Source of the DNA: DSWT01 sp035415725 | GTDB lineage: Bacteria > Chloroflexota > Anaerolineae > B4-G1 > SLSP01 | Direction of reading: 5' to 3' | Assembly (NCBI GenBank): GCA_035415725.1 | Contig: DAOOGN010000033.1 | Span: 1-35,814, forward strand | DNA: 35,814 nucleotides | Shown here: piece by piece, positions 15,144-22,687 of the stretch | How positions within the stretch are numbered: position 1 is the first letter of the stretch | Layout: each line of letters begins with the position of its first letter | Notes under the pieces: model-generated | What the model saw: the letters and a program-made list of their open reading frames with translations, nothing else | Told to the model about the DNA's origin: nothing | Databases searched by the model: none | Position numbers and translations under genes: made by a program

Positions 15144-17627
15144 ATGCCCCATACCATTACTTTGCCCATCACCGGGATGACCTGCGCGAACTGTGTGGCA
15201 ACGGTAGAACGCCATCTCAAGAAACAGGCCGGCGTGCAGGAGGCCGTGGTCAACCTCGCATCGGAGCGCGCCACGGTGACGTTCGACCCGGCGCTCGTGG
15301 ACCTCACGGCGCTGACCGCGCGCATCGAACATGCCGGATACGGCATTGCCACCGGCGAGGCCGACCTGATCATCAAGCGGCTGGCGGATGATAACGACGC
15401 CCGGCGGCTCGAAAAGGCGCTGCTGTACATCGAAGGGGTGCTCGAAGCGCGCGTCGCCCTGGCGACCGAGAAGGCTTATGTGCGCTATGTGCCCACCCTC
15501 GTCAGCCAGGCCGAGATCCGCGCCGCCGTAGCGCGGGCGGGCTTTGAGGCGTTGGAATTGGGCGGCGCGGCCGCTGATGCCGAAGCCCAGGCACGCACTG
15601 CCGAAATCAATCACCAGAAGCGCATGCTCATCATCGGTCTAGTCTTCACCGTGCCGCTGTTTGTATTCTCGATGGCACGCGACTTGGGCGTGTTCGGGAT
15701 GTGGGCGCACGCCAACTGGGTGCACTGGCTGATGCTGGCCTGCGCCACACCGGTGCAGTTCTACGTCGGCAGACAGTATTACGTGGGCGCGTACAAAGCG
15801 CTACGCAACGGTGCGGCCAATATGGATGTGCTGATCGCGCTGGGTTCGTCGGCAGCTTATTTCTACTCGCTGCCCATCGTCTTCGGTTGGTCGAAAGGGC
15901 ATGTTTACCTGGAAACCTCCGCCGTCATCATCACCCTAATCCGGCTGGGTAAATTCCTGGAGGCGCGGGCCAAGGGCGGCGCCTCCGAGGCCATCAAAAA
16001 ACTGATGGGCTTGCAGGCGAAAACGGCGCGCGTGGAACGCAACGGCAGTGAAATGGAAGTGCCCGTGGACGCGGTGCTTGTCGGTGATGTCGTGCTGGTG
16101 CGTCCCGGCGAAAAAATCCCGGTGGATGGCGTAGTGATCGAAGGGCACTCAGCCGTGGATGAGTCTATGCTCACCGGCGAATCGTTGCCGGTGGAGAAGG
16201 GACCGGGACAGCCTGTCATCGGCGCGACGCTCAACAAACTGGGCATGCTCAAATTCGAGGCCACGAAAGTGGGCCGCGAGACCACTCTGGCGCAGATTGT
16301 CCGCCTGGTGGAAGAAGCGCAGGGCAGCAAAGCACCCATCCAGCGGCTGGCGGATCAGATTTCGGCGGTGTTCGTGCCTGTCGTGATCGGTATCGCCGTA
16401 CTGACCTTCGTGGGATGGTACTTTTTCGGCCCCACGCTACCAGCTAACGCGGATACCACTGCCTTCACACGCGCCTTGATGACTATGGTGGCCGTGCTGG
16501 TGATTGCCTGTCCATGCGCGATGGGGCTGGCGACGCCAACGGCAGTGATGGTCGGGACGGGCAAGGGCGCCGAATTGGGCATCCTGCTGAAGAACGGCGA
16601 AGCCCTGGAACGTGCCGGACACATCACCACTGTGGTTCTGGACAAGACCGGCACACTCACAAAGGGGCAGCCGGCGGTGACGGACGTGATCCCCAATCAG
16701 CCCATCAGCGAATCAGCAGAGCGGCAAGCTGTTCCTCCTCCCTCCTCCCTCCTCCTGACTCCTGATGAGCTTCTGCGCCTGGCCGCCTCGGTCGAAAAAG
16801 GCTCAGAACATCCGCTCGGTGAAGCGATCTGGGCGGAAGCGACGACGCGGGGACTGATGCTTTCCGAACCGGCAGGATTCCAGGCAGAAGCCGGCCACGG
16901 CGTCTCCGCCGAGGTGGACGGGCGCGAGGTGACGGTCGGCAATATCCCTATGATGGAGGCACGCGGCTATCCGCTGAACGGTTTACTGCCGGAGGTAGAA
17001 CGGTTGCAGGCAGAAGCGAAAACAGCGATGCTCGTGGCCGTTGACGGTGAAGTACGCGGCGTGATTGCCGTGGCGGACACGCTCAAAGACGGCTCGGTCG
17101 AGGCGATTGCGGATTTGCGCCGGCTGGGGCTATACGTCGTGATGATCACCGGCGACAATCGCCAAACGGCGGAAGCCATTGCTAAACAGGCAAGCATTGA
17201 TGCCGTGCTGGCGGAGGTATTGCCGGAAGGCAAAGCTGCCGCGATCAAGCAACTACAAGCGGCGGAGGTCAACGGGAAACCGGCCGTCGTGGCGATGGTC
17301 GGCGATGGGGTGAACGATGCGCCCGCGCTGGCTCAGGCCGATGTGGGGATCGCCCTCGGCACCGGGACCGACGTCGCCATAGCCGCCGCGTCCATCACGC
17401 TGATATCCGGTGACCTGCGGGGCGTCGTGCGGGCGGTCGTGCTCTCGCGTAAGACGCTGCATACCATCAAGCAAAACCTGTTCTGGGCGTTCTTCTACAA
17501 CATCATCCTCATTCCGACGGCGGCCTTTGGCATGCTCAACCCCATGCTGGCGGCCGGGGCGATGGCTTTCAGCAGTGTGTTTGTTGTCACCAACAGTTTG
17601 CGGCTGAAAAGAGTCAATATCGGATAG
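15144..17627 (+). CDS. copA: Copper-translocating P1B-type ATPase CopA
   Basis: An 827-aa inner-membrane Cu(I) efflux pump driven by ATP. An N-terminal HMA domain carries GMTCANC (Cys14, Cys17). A second HMA-like stretch (about residues 75-145) lacks a CxxC pair and is degenerate. Eight membrane segments are expected; the transport motif is ACPCAMGLATP (CPC at 456-458), the phosphorylated Asp is in DKTGTLT (D500), the nucleotide-domain SEHPLG motif has H556, and GDGVNDAPALAQADVGIAL plus C-terminal YN/MxS-type residues mark it as the copper subgroup. TGES is in the actuator domain (LTGESLPVEKG). Residues about 516-541 (NQPISESAERQAVPPPSSLL) are encoded by heptamer-like repeats and look like an insertion at the start of the nucleotide-binding domain. 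It is the last gene of the copper operon. Confidence 0.97.
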   Translation: MPHTITLPITGMTCANCVATVERHLKKQAGVQEAVVNLASERATVTFDPALVDLTALTARIEHAGYGIATGEADLIIKRLADDNDARRLEKALLYIEGVLEARVALATEKAYVRYVPTLVSQAEIRAAVARAGFEALELGGAAADAEAQARTAEINHQKRMLIIGLVFTVPLFVFSMARDLGVFGMWAHANWVHWLMLACATPVQFYVGRQYYVGAYKALRNGAANMDVLIALGSSAAYFYSLPIVFGWSKGHVYLETSAVIITLIRLGKFLEARAKGGASEAIKKLMGLQAKTARVERNGSEMEVPVDAVLVGDVVLVRPGEKIPVDGVVIEGHSAVDESMLTGESLPVEKGPGQPVIGATLNKLGMLKFEATKVGRETTLAQIVRLVEEAQGSKAPIQRLADQISAVFVPVVIGIAVLTFVGWYFFGPTLPANADTTAFTRALMTMVAVLVIACPCAMGLATPTAVMVGTGKGAELGILLKNGEALERAGHITTVVLDKTGTLTKGQPAVTDVIPNQPISESAERQAVPPPSSLLLTPDELLRLAASVEKGSEHPLGEAIWAEATTRGLMLSEPAGFQAEAGHGVSAEVDGREVTVGNIPMMEARGYPLNGLLPEVERLQAEAKTAMLVAVDGEVRGVIAVADTLKDGSVEAIADLRRLGLYVVMITGDNRQTAEAIAKQASIDAVLAEVLPEGKAAAIKQLQAAEVNGKPAVVAMVGDGVNDAPALAQADVGIALGTGTDVAIAAASITLISGDLRGVVRAVVLSRKTLHTIKQNLFWAFFYNIILIPTAAFGMLNPMLAAGAMAFSSVFVVTNSLRLKRVNIG
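16692..16768. repeat. Word-repeat insertion inside copA
   Basis: AATCAGC/CATCAGC-type units are followed by CCTCCCT-type 7-mers and a TCCTGA pair. They encode a Pro/Ser-rich surface loop soon after DKTGTLT, where homologues normally have a short linker. The frame is kept. Confidence 0.7.
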
Positions 17628-17641
17628 AAGAGGGCAAGGAT

Positions 17642-17675
17642 GCGGGCGTCAGTCAAGTTCGACTGACGCCCGCAA
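17642..17675 (+). terminator. Strong hairpin closing the copper operon
   Basis: A perfect 14-bp GC-rich stem (TGCGGGCGTCAGTC and its inverse) with a 6-base loop starts 15 bp after the copA stop. No long T-run follows. It lies between converging genes, so it could serve both directions. Confidence 0.65.
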
Positions 17676-17726
17676 GATGTTCTATCATCCTGGCAACTCT
17701 AGCCGCGCCGGTGGCCTGGCGTAGTT

Positions 17727-18593
17727 TTACTCTGAAGACAGCTCATACCAAAACTCGACCGGATATCCTTGCGCGTCGGTATGGAGGACCTGCTGGACAA
17801 CCTCCGGTTTCCCCGCCGTGCATTTCCATTCATAGACGGTGGTGTGCCCCGTCACGGCTGCCGGAATGTTATCGGCGGCAGGATTCTCTGTGCAGAACTT
17901 GTTCATTTCGGCCGTCGGCGTTTGGTCCGTGTTCGCTTTATCCAGACAGGGGATATTGGCGCCGAAATGGCACACCCATACTTTCCCGGCCATACAGCGC
18001 CATGTAGCGTGCTGTTGGAATTCCACCGGGGCATCGGCGGTCACGACGCCGGCCTTTATCATACTATCCAGGATAGACTGGGGTATTGGTTCGCCGTTAT
18101 AGCGCGCGTCCGGTACATCTATCGTCCCCACCGCCGCGCAATAGGCGAAGGGATCGCTGTACGATGCTTCAGGCGCGCTCTGCGGGTCGCATGTTCCCGC
18201 GAAATAATCCCCGGCGTCGCAGGCCCGCCCGTTCTTGAAGGTGCAAGTTCCTTGCTCTTGCTCTGTGTTGCCATTCGCGGTGATGGCATACTCACCGCCG
18301 GTGATGGCGCAGTACTGCGCGGCCTGGTTGGTGTAGCCCGTAACCTTGACGCCGCCGACCGGACAGTCGCCGCGCTGCAAAGCCCATTCCTCGCATTGCC
18401 GGTTATCCTCAAAGAAACAGACCCCATATTCGCCGCCATCGCCGCGCTTCTGGATCGTGAGGGTTCCGCCCTGCTTGATGCAGTTCTCAGAGGCCGGATT
18501 GGACATCCCCGCCTCCGGCGTTGGGGTAGCACAGGCGCTCAGAAAAACCGTGATCAACAACAAACTCAACAGATACCACCCTAGGTGACGCAT
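17727..18593 (-). CDS. DUF333-type lipoprotein
   Basis: A 288-aa predicted lipoprotein. The N-terminal hydrophobic signal ends in the lipobox LSAC (Cys about 21), so the mature protein should be lipid-anchored outside the membrane. Two DUF333-like cysteine-rich units follow: NPASENCIKQGGTL...GVCFFEDNRQCEEWAL..GDC (about 32-77) and NQAAQYCAITGGEY...GTCTFKNGRACDAGDYFAGTC (about 88-135). The rest holds further cysteines and W-C-AGK motifs (ATWRCMAGKVWVC, YEWKCTAGKPEV), which look like a separate duplicated unit that I do not recognise. Function of DUF333 is unknown; some relatives are labelled 'putative hemolysin' without solid support. It converges on copA and shares the hairpin region. Confidence 0.85.
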   Translation of the reverse strand: MRHLGWYLLSLLLITVFLSACATPTPEAGMSNPASENCIKQGGTLTIQKRGDGGEYGVCFFEDNRQCEEWALQRGDCPVGGVKVTGYTNQAAQYCAITGGEYAITANGNTEQEQGTCTFKNGRACDAGDYFAGTCDPQSAPEASYSDPFAYCAAVGTIDVPDARYNGEPIPQSILDSMIKAGVVTADAPVEFQQHATWRCMAGKVWVCHFGANIPCLDKANTDQTPTAEMNKFCTENPAADNIPAAVTGHTTVYEWKCTAGKPEVVQQVLHTDAQGYPVEFWYELSSE

Positions 18594-18815
18594 AGACCAG
18601 TAACTCCTTTATAGGCTAAATTAGATTGAATGACCTTCATGAGATATCGGAGCTTGACGAAAAAGGTAACAGGGAAATTTCCATCATCCTGCCTTTTCTC
18701 CTTAAAAAGGGCCTTGTATGTGAAAAGGTGTACAATGGAATTGAGGTTCTTCAGGATTTCGTGGGGTCAAAATAAGAAACCGGCCACGGATTGACACGCC
18801 AAGTATAAAAAATCA

Positions 18816-18981
18816 GTAACTATTCAGCCACCCTTGCCAGGTGGCAAACGGGACTTGGGGGAGGGTGCATAAATAGAAACACGCCTATCTCGTCATCCAC
18901 AAGCACCGGGCATACCGAAATCCACGCTAAACCTGGTAGGGGATAAGTTACTTCGTCAGGTTTACTAGCCTGAATAGATAC
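18816..18981 (+). mobile_element. Miniature element B, internally deleted copy (166 bp) with 8-bp target duplication
   Basis: It starts GTAACTATTCAG and ends CTGAATAGATAC, the two ends being near-inverse. Compared with the full copies at 26351 and 31283 about 100 internal bases are missing. The direct repeat AAAAATCA flanks it exactly (18808-18815 and 18982-18989), supporting movement by transposition. It has no coding capacity. Confidence 0.85.
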
Positions 18982-19026
18982 AAAAATCAGCGCAATCCGT
19001 GTCATCCATGGCAAAAACTAAAAAAG

Positions 19027-19100
19027 TGGGCGATAGAGGACTCGAACCTCTGACCTCTGCGATGTCAACGCAGCGCTCTAACCATCTGAGCTAACCGCCC
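19027..19100 (-). tRNA. tRNA-Val (anticodon GAC)
   Basis: On the minus strand the acceptor arm GGGCGGT pairs with ATCGCCC, with A as discriminator. The D-arm contains TTAGCTCAGATGGTTAGAGC, the anticodon stem CTGCG/CGCAG encloses the 7-base loop TTGACAT (anticodon GAC, reading GUC/GUU), and the T-arm is AGAGG-TTCGAGT-CCTCT. The variable loop is short. CCA is not encoded. Confidence 0.96.
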
Positions 19101-19192
19101 ATTACACAGCGGATTATATCATAGTTAGGGATTTAGACAAGGCCAAGGTGAGCGAAAACATAAGCTGAACTCGCCCCATTTTACATTCTTCA

Positions 19193-19390
19193 TAACTACA
19201 GGACTTACGCCAGCCTGGCTCGAATCAAGCGGCGGAGGATTTGTAGTGACGCCTTCAGGCGTCTCTTAGGAGCTAAGAACGGCTAAAGCCGTCACTACAA
19301 ACGGAAAGTTGCGTAAGTCCTAACTATTCAGTCACCTTTGCCAAGTTGCGAATGGGACTTTGGGGAGGGTGCATCATGGGTGGACACTTC
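19193..19390 (+). mobile_element. Element B remnant, split by element A
   Basis: TAACTA at 19193-19198 and the sequence from 19323 onward join to give TAACTATTCAG, the left end of element B, once element A and the duplicated ACTA are removed. B homology then runs to about 19390 (as far as the GACACTTC stretch) and stops; the right half of B is absent. Confidence 0.75.
19199..19322 (+). mobile_element. Miniature inverted-repeat element A, copy 2 (124 bp), nested in element B
   Basis: The ends are CAGGACTTACGC and GCGTAAGTCCTA. The 4-bp direct repeat ACTA flanks it (19195-19198 and 19323-19326). It is almost identical to the copy at 3598-3721, with two differences that I can see, both in the left end. 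Confidence 0.88.
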
Positions 19391-19508
19391 TATCACATCG
19401 CAGCCAACTCGAATGACTGCGAATGTAATACAGCCAGCACCAAACGTGAAACGCGATTTTCCCCTCACGTTTTACGTTTTATAATAGGCCATCACAAGGA
19501 CGAAAGAT

Positions 19509-21341
19509 TTGGCCCGTCATCGTAAACGCAAAAGCGTCATTTTTGAGAATATCATCACCACCATCTCGACGAACTTCATCAATCTCCAGCCCGAAGAGAT
19601 TGATGCCGAGATAAACCGCGCTTTGCGCACCATCAGCCAGGTGACGCGGGTAGAGCGCAGTTGCGTGGCGCTCTTTTCCGACGATCAGCGACAGTTGACA
19701 TGCACTCACGCCTGGAGCGCGCCGGAAATCGCTGCGCAGAACCGGCCCTTCCCGACCATCTCCACCACGACCTGGCCCTGGTTGGCATCGCGCATCGCAC
19801 ACGGTGAGATCGTGAATGCGCCCCTCGTCGCGGACCTCCCGCCCGCAGCCGAGGCGGAAAAACGTGCGTGCCGCGCCCAGGGGGTCCAGTCGTTCGTCGC
19901 CATCCCCATGACCTATCGCGGCGTGGTGGTCGGCTTCCTCAAGTTCGACGCTATCCGCGCGCAGAAAACCTGGTCAGAACACACCATCGCTTTGCTCAAG
20001 ACGGTCGGCGAAATCTTCGTCAATGCCCTGGAACACAAACGCGCCCAAGAGGCGCTTCAACTCGTTAACCAGACGTTGGAGCAGCGCGTGAAGGCGCGCA
20101 CACAGGAGATCGAGCGGCGGCAGCGGGTCGCCGAAGGACTGCGCGACATCCTCGTGGTCCTCAACTCCGACCGTCCGGTCGGCGAAATGTTGAACTACCT
20201 CGTCGCCCAGGCATGTGCGTTGTTGGATTCGAGCGCCTGCGTGCTCTACCGCGTGAACCAGGAAGAACAGCAGATTCTCATCGAGGCCAGTTTTGGTTTG
20301 CCGGAAGCGTTCCTTTCCATCAAAAGCCTGCCGTTGCATGCCTGGCGTTTTTTAGGACACGGCGAACCCGGCGGAACGAACTTCGACCGCCAGCCTTACG
20401 CCATCGCGGATGTCGATGCCTCACCCATCGCTGCGGCAGCCCAGGATAGCACCATCGAACCCGCCGTGCGCGAGTGGTGCCGGGCCGCCGTCAAACATTA
20501 CTGCGCTCTGCTCACCGTTCCCCTGGTCATCAAAGAGGAGTTCTACGGAAACCTCGGCTTTTATTACAACGACGCCCGCCAGTTCTCAGAAGAGGACATT
20601 CGCTTGGGGATGAGCTTTGGGAATCATGCCGCCCTCGCTATCGAAAATGCCCGTCTGCGCGTCCAGGCCGAACAGGCCGCCGTCCTCCAGGAACGCAGTC
20701 GGCTCGCCCGTGACCTGCACGACTCTGTGACCCAACTGCTGTACAGCCTCACCCTGCTGGCCGAAGCCGGACGCCGATTGGCACAAGCCGGCGACCTGCA
20801 ACGGGTGAATGAGGTCATGGTGCGGCTCGGCGAGATCGGACAGCAGGCGTTTAAGGAAATGCGGCTGCTGGTCTACGAATTGCGACCGCCAGCCCTGGAA
20901 AACATCGGGTTAGTCGGGGCTTTGCAACAGCGGCTGGATACGGTCGAGAGACGGGCCGGCGTCGAAGCCTCGCTGGTGGTCAGCGGTGAAGTTCACCTTC
21001 CTGCCCACCTGGAAGAGGAACTCTACCATATCACCCAGGAGGCGCTCAACAATGCCTTAAAACACGCTGCGGCGACCTCGATTGCCGTGCGCATTGTCGC
21101 CGCTGAAAAGCGCATCGCCATCGATATCAGCGACGACGGCAAAGGACTCAACCTCAGCGCCGTCGGTGCCGAAGGCGGAATCGGCCTGAGCAGTATGCGG
21201 GAACGCGCCGAAAAACTGGGCGGCGTGTTGACCATCACCTCCTTACCCGGCAAGGGAACCAACATCAACGTCACGATAAACAACTCTGGTGCAACTGTAA
21301 ACTTCGCCAGAGTCACTGAGAGAAATGAGGCCCCATCATGA
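19509..21341 (+). CDS. GAF-domain sensor histidine kinase of the NarL (HisKA_3) type
   Basis: A 610-aa cytoplasmic sensor kinase without membrane segments. The start is TTG at 19509, with AAGGA 8 bp upstream. Residues about 20-175 form a GAF domain, followed by a coiled coil (LVNQTLEQRVKARTQEIERRQR, about 180-205), a second GAF domain (about 210-385), a short helix, the HisKA_3 domain with RSRLARDLHDSVTQLLYSL (phosphorylated His404), and a HATPase_c domain (N-box LYHITQEALNNALKHA, G1 DDGKGL, G2 GIGLSSMRERA, then GKGTNINV). It overlaps the response regulator gene by 4 bases (ATGA), so they are a translationally coupled pair. The signal sensed by the GAF domains cannot be read from sequence; redox, gas or small-molecule sensing are usual for such kinases. 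Confidence 0.95.
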   Translation: MARHRKRKSVIFENIITTISTNFINLQPEEIDAEINRALRTISQVTRVERSCVALFSDDQRQLTCTHAWSAPEIAAQNRPFPTISTTTWPWLASRIAHGEIVNAPLVADLPPAAEAEKRACRAQGVQSFVAIPMTYRGVVVGFLKFDAIRAQKTWSEHTIALLKTVGEIFVNALEHKRAQEALQLVNQTLEQRVKARTQEIERRQRVAEGLRDILVVLNSDRPVGEMLNYLVAQACALLDSSACVLYRVNQEEQQILIEASFGLPEAFLSIKSLPLHAWRFLGHGEPGGTNFDRQPYAIADVDASPIAAAAQDSTIEPAVREWCRAAVKHYCALLTVPLVIKEEFYGNLGFYYNDARQFSEEDIRLGMSFGNHAALAIENARLRVQAEQAAVLQERSRLARDLHDSVTQLLYSLTLLAEAGRRLAQAGDLQRVNEVMVRLGEIGQQAFKEMRLLVYELRPPALENIGLVGALQQRLDTVERRAGVEASLVVSGEVHLPAHLEEELYHITQEALNNALKHAAATSIAVRIVAAEKRIAIDISDDGKGLNLSAVGAEGGIGLSSMRERAEKLGGVLTITSLPGKGTNINVTINNSGATVNFARVTERNEAPS

Positions 21342-22003
21342 CCGAAACGATTCACATACTCGTCGCCGACGATCACGCCATCGTGCGCGAAGGCTTGCGC
21401 TGGCTCATTGCAACCGAGCCGGGGATGGAACTGGTCGGCGAGGCCGCCGACGGCGTCGAAGCGGTGGCGCGGGCGCGCGAACTGCGCCCCGATATCATCC
21501 TGATGGACGTGGTCATGCCGCGCAAGGACGGCATCGAAGCGATCAGTGAAATCAAGCAAGCGCTCCCCGACGTGCACATCCTGGTCCTCACAAGTTTCGC
21601 CGAAGATGACAAGGTTTTTCCGGCAATCAAGGCCGGCGCATCGGGCTACCTGCTCAAAGATACAGCACCCCAAGACCTGCTCCGTGCCATCCGCGACGTG
21701 CATCAGGGATTGCCCACCATGCATCCTGCCATCGCCCGCAAGGTGATGCAAGAAATCCAACGCCCTTCCAACTTGCCGCCTACCGCCGAGCCGCTGACCG
21801 CGCGCGAAGCCGATGTGCTCAAGCTGGTCGCGCGCGGGTTGGCGAACGAAGAAATCGCCAAGACCCTGTTCATTAGCGAGCGCACCGTGCGCACTCACGT
21901 CAGCAACATCCTGCGCAAACTCCATCTGGCGAACCGCACCCAGGCCACGCTCTACGCTTTGCGCGAGGGGCTGGTGAACCTCAGCAACGAACCACCGCCG
22001 TGA
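21338..22003 (+). CDS. NarL/FixJ-type response regulator paired with the upstream kinase
   Basis: A 221-aa regulator. The receiver domain (about 1-125) has the acidic pair in VADDHAIVREGL, the phosphorylated Asp in ILMDVVMPRKDG (D57), the Thr/Ser switch in LTSF and Lys in GYLLKD. A GerE/LuxR-type helix-turn-helix follows (LTAREADVLKLVARGLANEEIAKTL to TVRTHVSNILRKL, about 150-215). It starts inside the kinase stop codon (ATGA), so both proteins are probably made in fixed ratio. Target promoters are unknown; the receiver-like gene and kamA downstream are candidates by position only. Confidence 0.95.
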   Translation: MTETIHILVADDHAIVREGLRWLIATEPGMELVGEAADGVEAVARARELRPDIILMDVVMPRKDGIEAISEIKQALPDVHILVLTSFAEDDKVFPAIKAGASGYLLKDTAPQDLLRAIRDVHQGLPTMHPAIARKVMQEIQRPSNLPPTAEPLTAREADVLKLVARGLANEEIAKTLFISERTVRTHVSNILRKLHLANRTQATLYALREGLVNLSNEPPP

Positions 22004-22237
22004 AATGACACTATCAGGCCGTTGCGGTTAAAAGAGCCTACGCCATTTGACGTACCCTCTTCCCGCAAAAATCTGTCTTTTGTCGCACTTCAAAACCGTC
22101 CTCATGACCGATGCGCCAGCGACAATATCGAGTATGATAGAGTCGAAATTGAGTGGCAACAAAAAGAACAGGTGCAATGCCCTTCCCTATCGAACTCAAG
22201 CGCGTTGCACCTGATTGTGTGAATAAGGATGGGTTGA

Positions 22238-22603
22238 ATGGGTGCACGAATGCCGGTCCTGGTGGTGGCGACACCTGGCCCGCTACGGGATAGCCTGGTA
22301 GCACTTTTGAAGTCGCTGCCGCAGGTATCCAGCGTGGAGCAGGCCAACACTGCCACATCAGCCCTGAGAACGATTGAGAGCCAACGACCGGCGTTGGTGG
22401 TGGTCGATTCAAATCTGCCCGGTGGAGATGCATGGAATATGCTAAACCAGGTCAAGGCCAGATGCCCTCACACCCAATGCGTCGTCCTGTCCGATACCGT
22501 GCAACACTATCGGCAGGCAGAAGCCGCCGGAGCCAAGCGGGTCGTATTAACCGGCATTCCGGCCACCAAACTCTCCGTAACGCTCGAAGGCTTGTTAAGT
22601 TGA
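22238..22603 (+). CDS. Stand-alone degenerate receiver (pseudo-receiver) protein
   Basis: A 121-aa single-domain protein with the length and strand/helix pattern of a CheY-like receiver. The phospho-acceptor position is kept (LVVVDSNLPGGD, D57) and a Ser replaces Thr at the switch (CVVLSD, S85). However, the acidic pair that holds Mg2+ is replaced by Ala-Thr (VLVVATPG, residues 11-12) and the conserved Lys after strand beta-5 by Thr (RVVLTG). It is therefore unlikely to be phosphorylated in the normal way. AAGG lies 9 bp before the ATG; a second ATG is four codons later. It lies 234 bp downstream of the NarL-type regulator and 84 bp upstream of kamA, so it may modulate either. Partner unknown. 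Confidence 0.8.
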   Translation: MGARMPVLVVATPGPLRDSLVALLKSLPQVSSVEQANTATSALRTIESQRPALVVVDSNLPGGDAWNMLNQVKARCPHTQCVVLSDTVQHYRQAEAAGAKRVVLTGIPATKLSVTLEGLLS

Positions 22604-22640
22604 GCTGTTGCGACTCGTTTCAAAGACAATGATTATGGAA

Positions 22641-22671
22641 TTATCTGACTGATGACTATCTGACTATTTTG
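22641..22671. repeat. Short word repeat upstream of kamA
   Basis: Drifting 7-8-base units of the ATCTGAC / TGATGACT kind fill the spacer between the receiver-like gene and the kamA ribosome binding site. Confidence 0.5.
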
Positions 22672-22687
22672 AAGGAGAATTGAAAGG

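Larger units (their letters stand above)
18594..19508. other. Repeat-rich gap around tRNA-Val
   Basis: This 915-bp gap holds an element B copy (18816-18981), tRNA-Val on the minus strand (19027-19100), element A copy 2 (19199-19322) inserted in an element B remnant, and heptamer repeats with inverse arms (AAACGTG/AAACGCG and ACGTTTT at 19440-19484) just before the sensor kinase. No protein gene is seen. Confidence 0.7.

Noticed and set aside
8361..19484. CRISPR array
   Set aside because: The repeat arrays are drifting 7-base units without spacers, and there are no cas genes.
21023..21925. Minus-strand open frame of 300 codons
   Set aside because: Antisense to the kinase end and the NarL-type regulator, both of which have clear domains.
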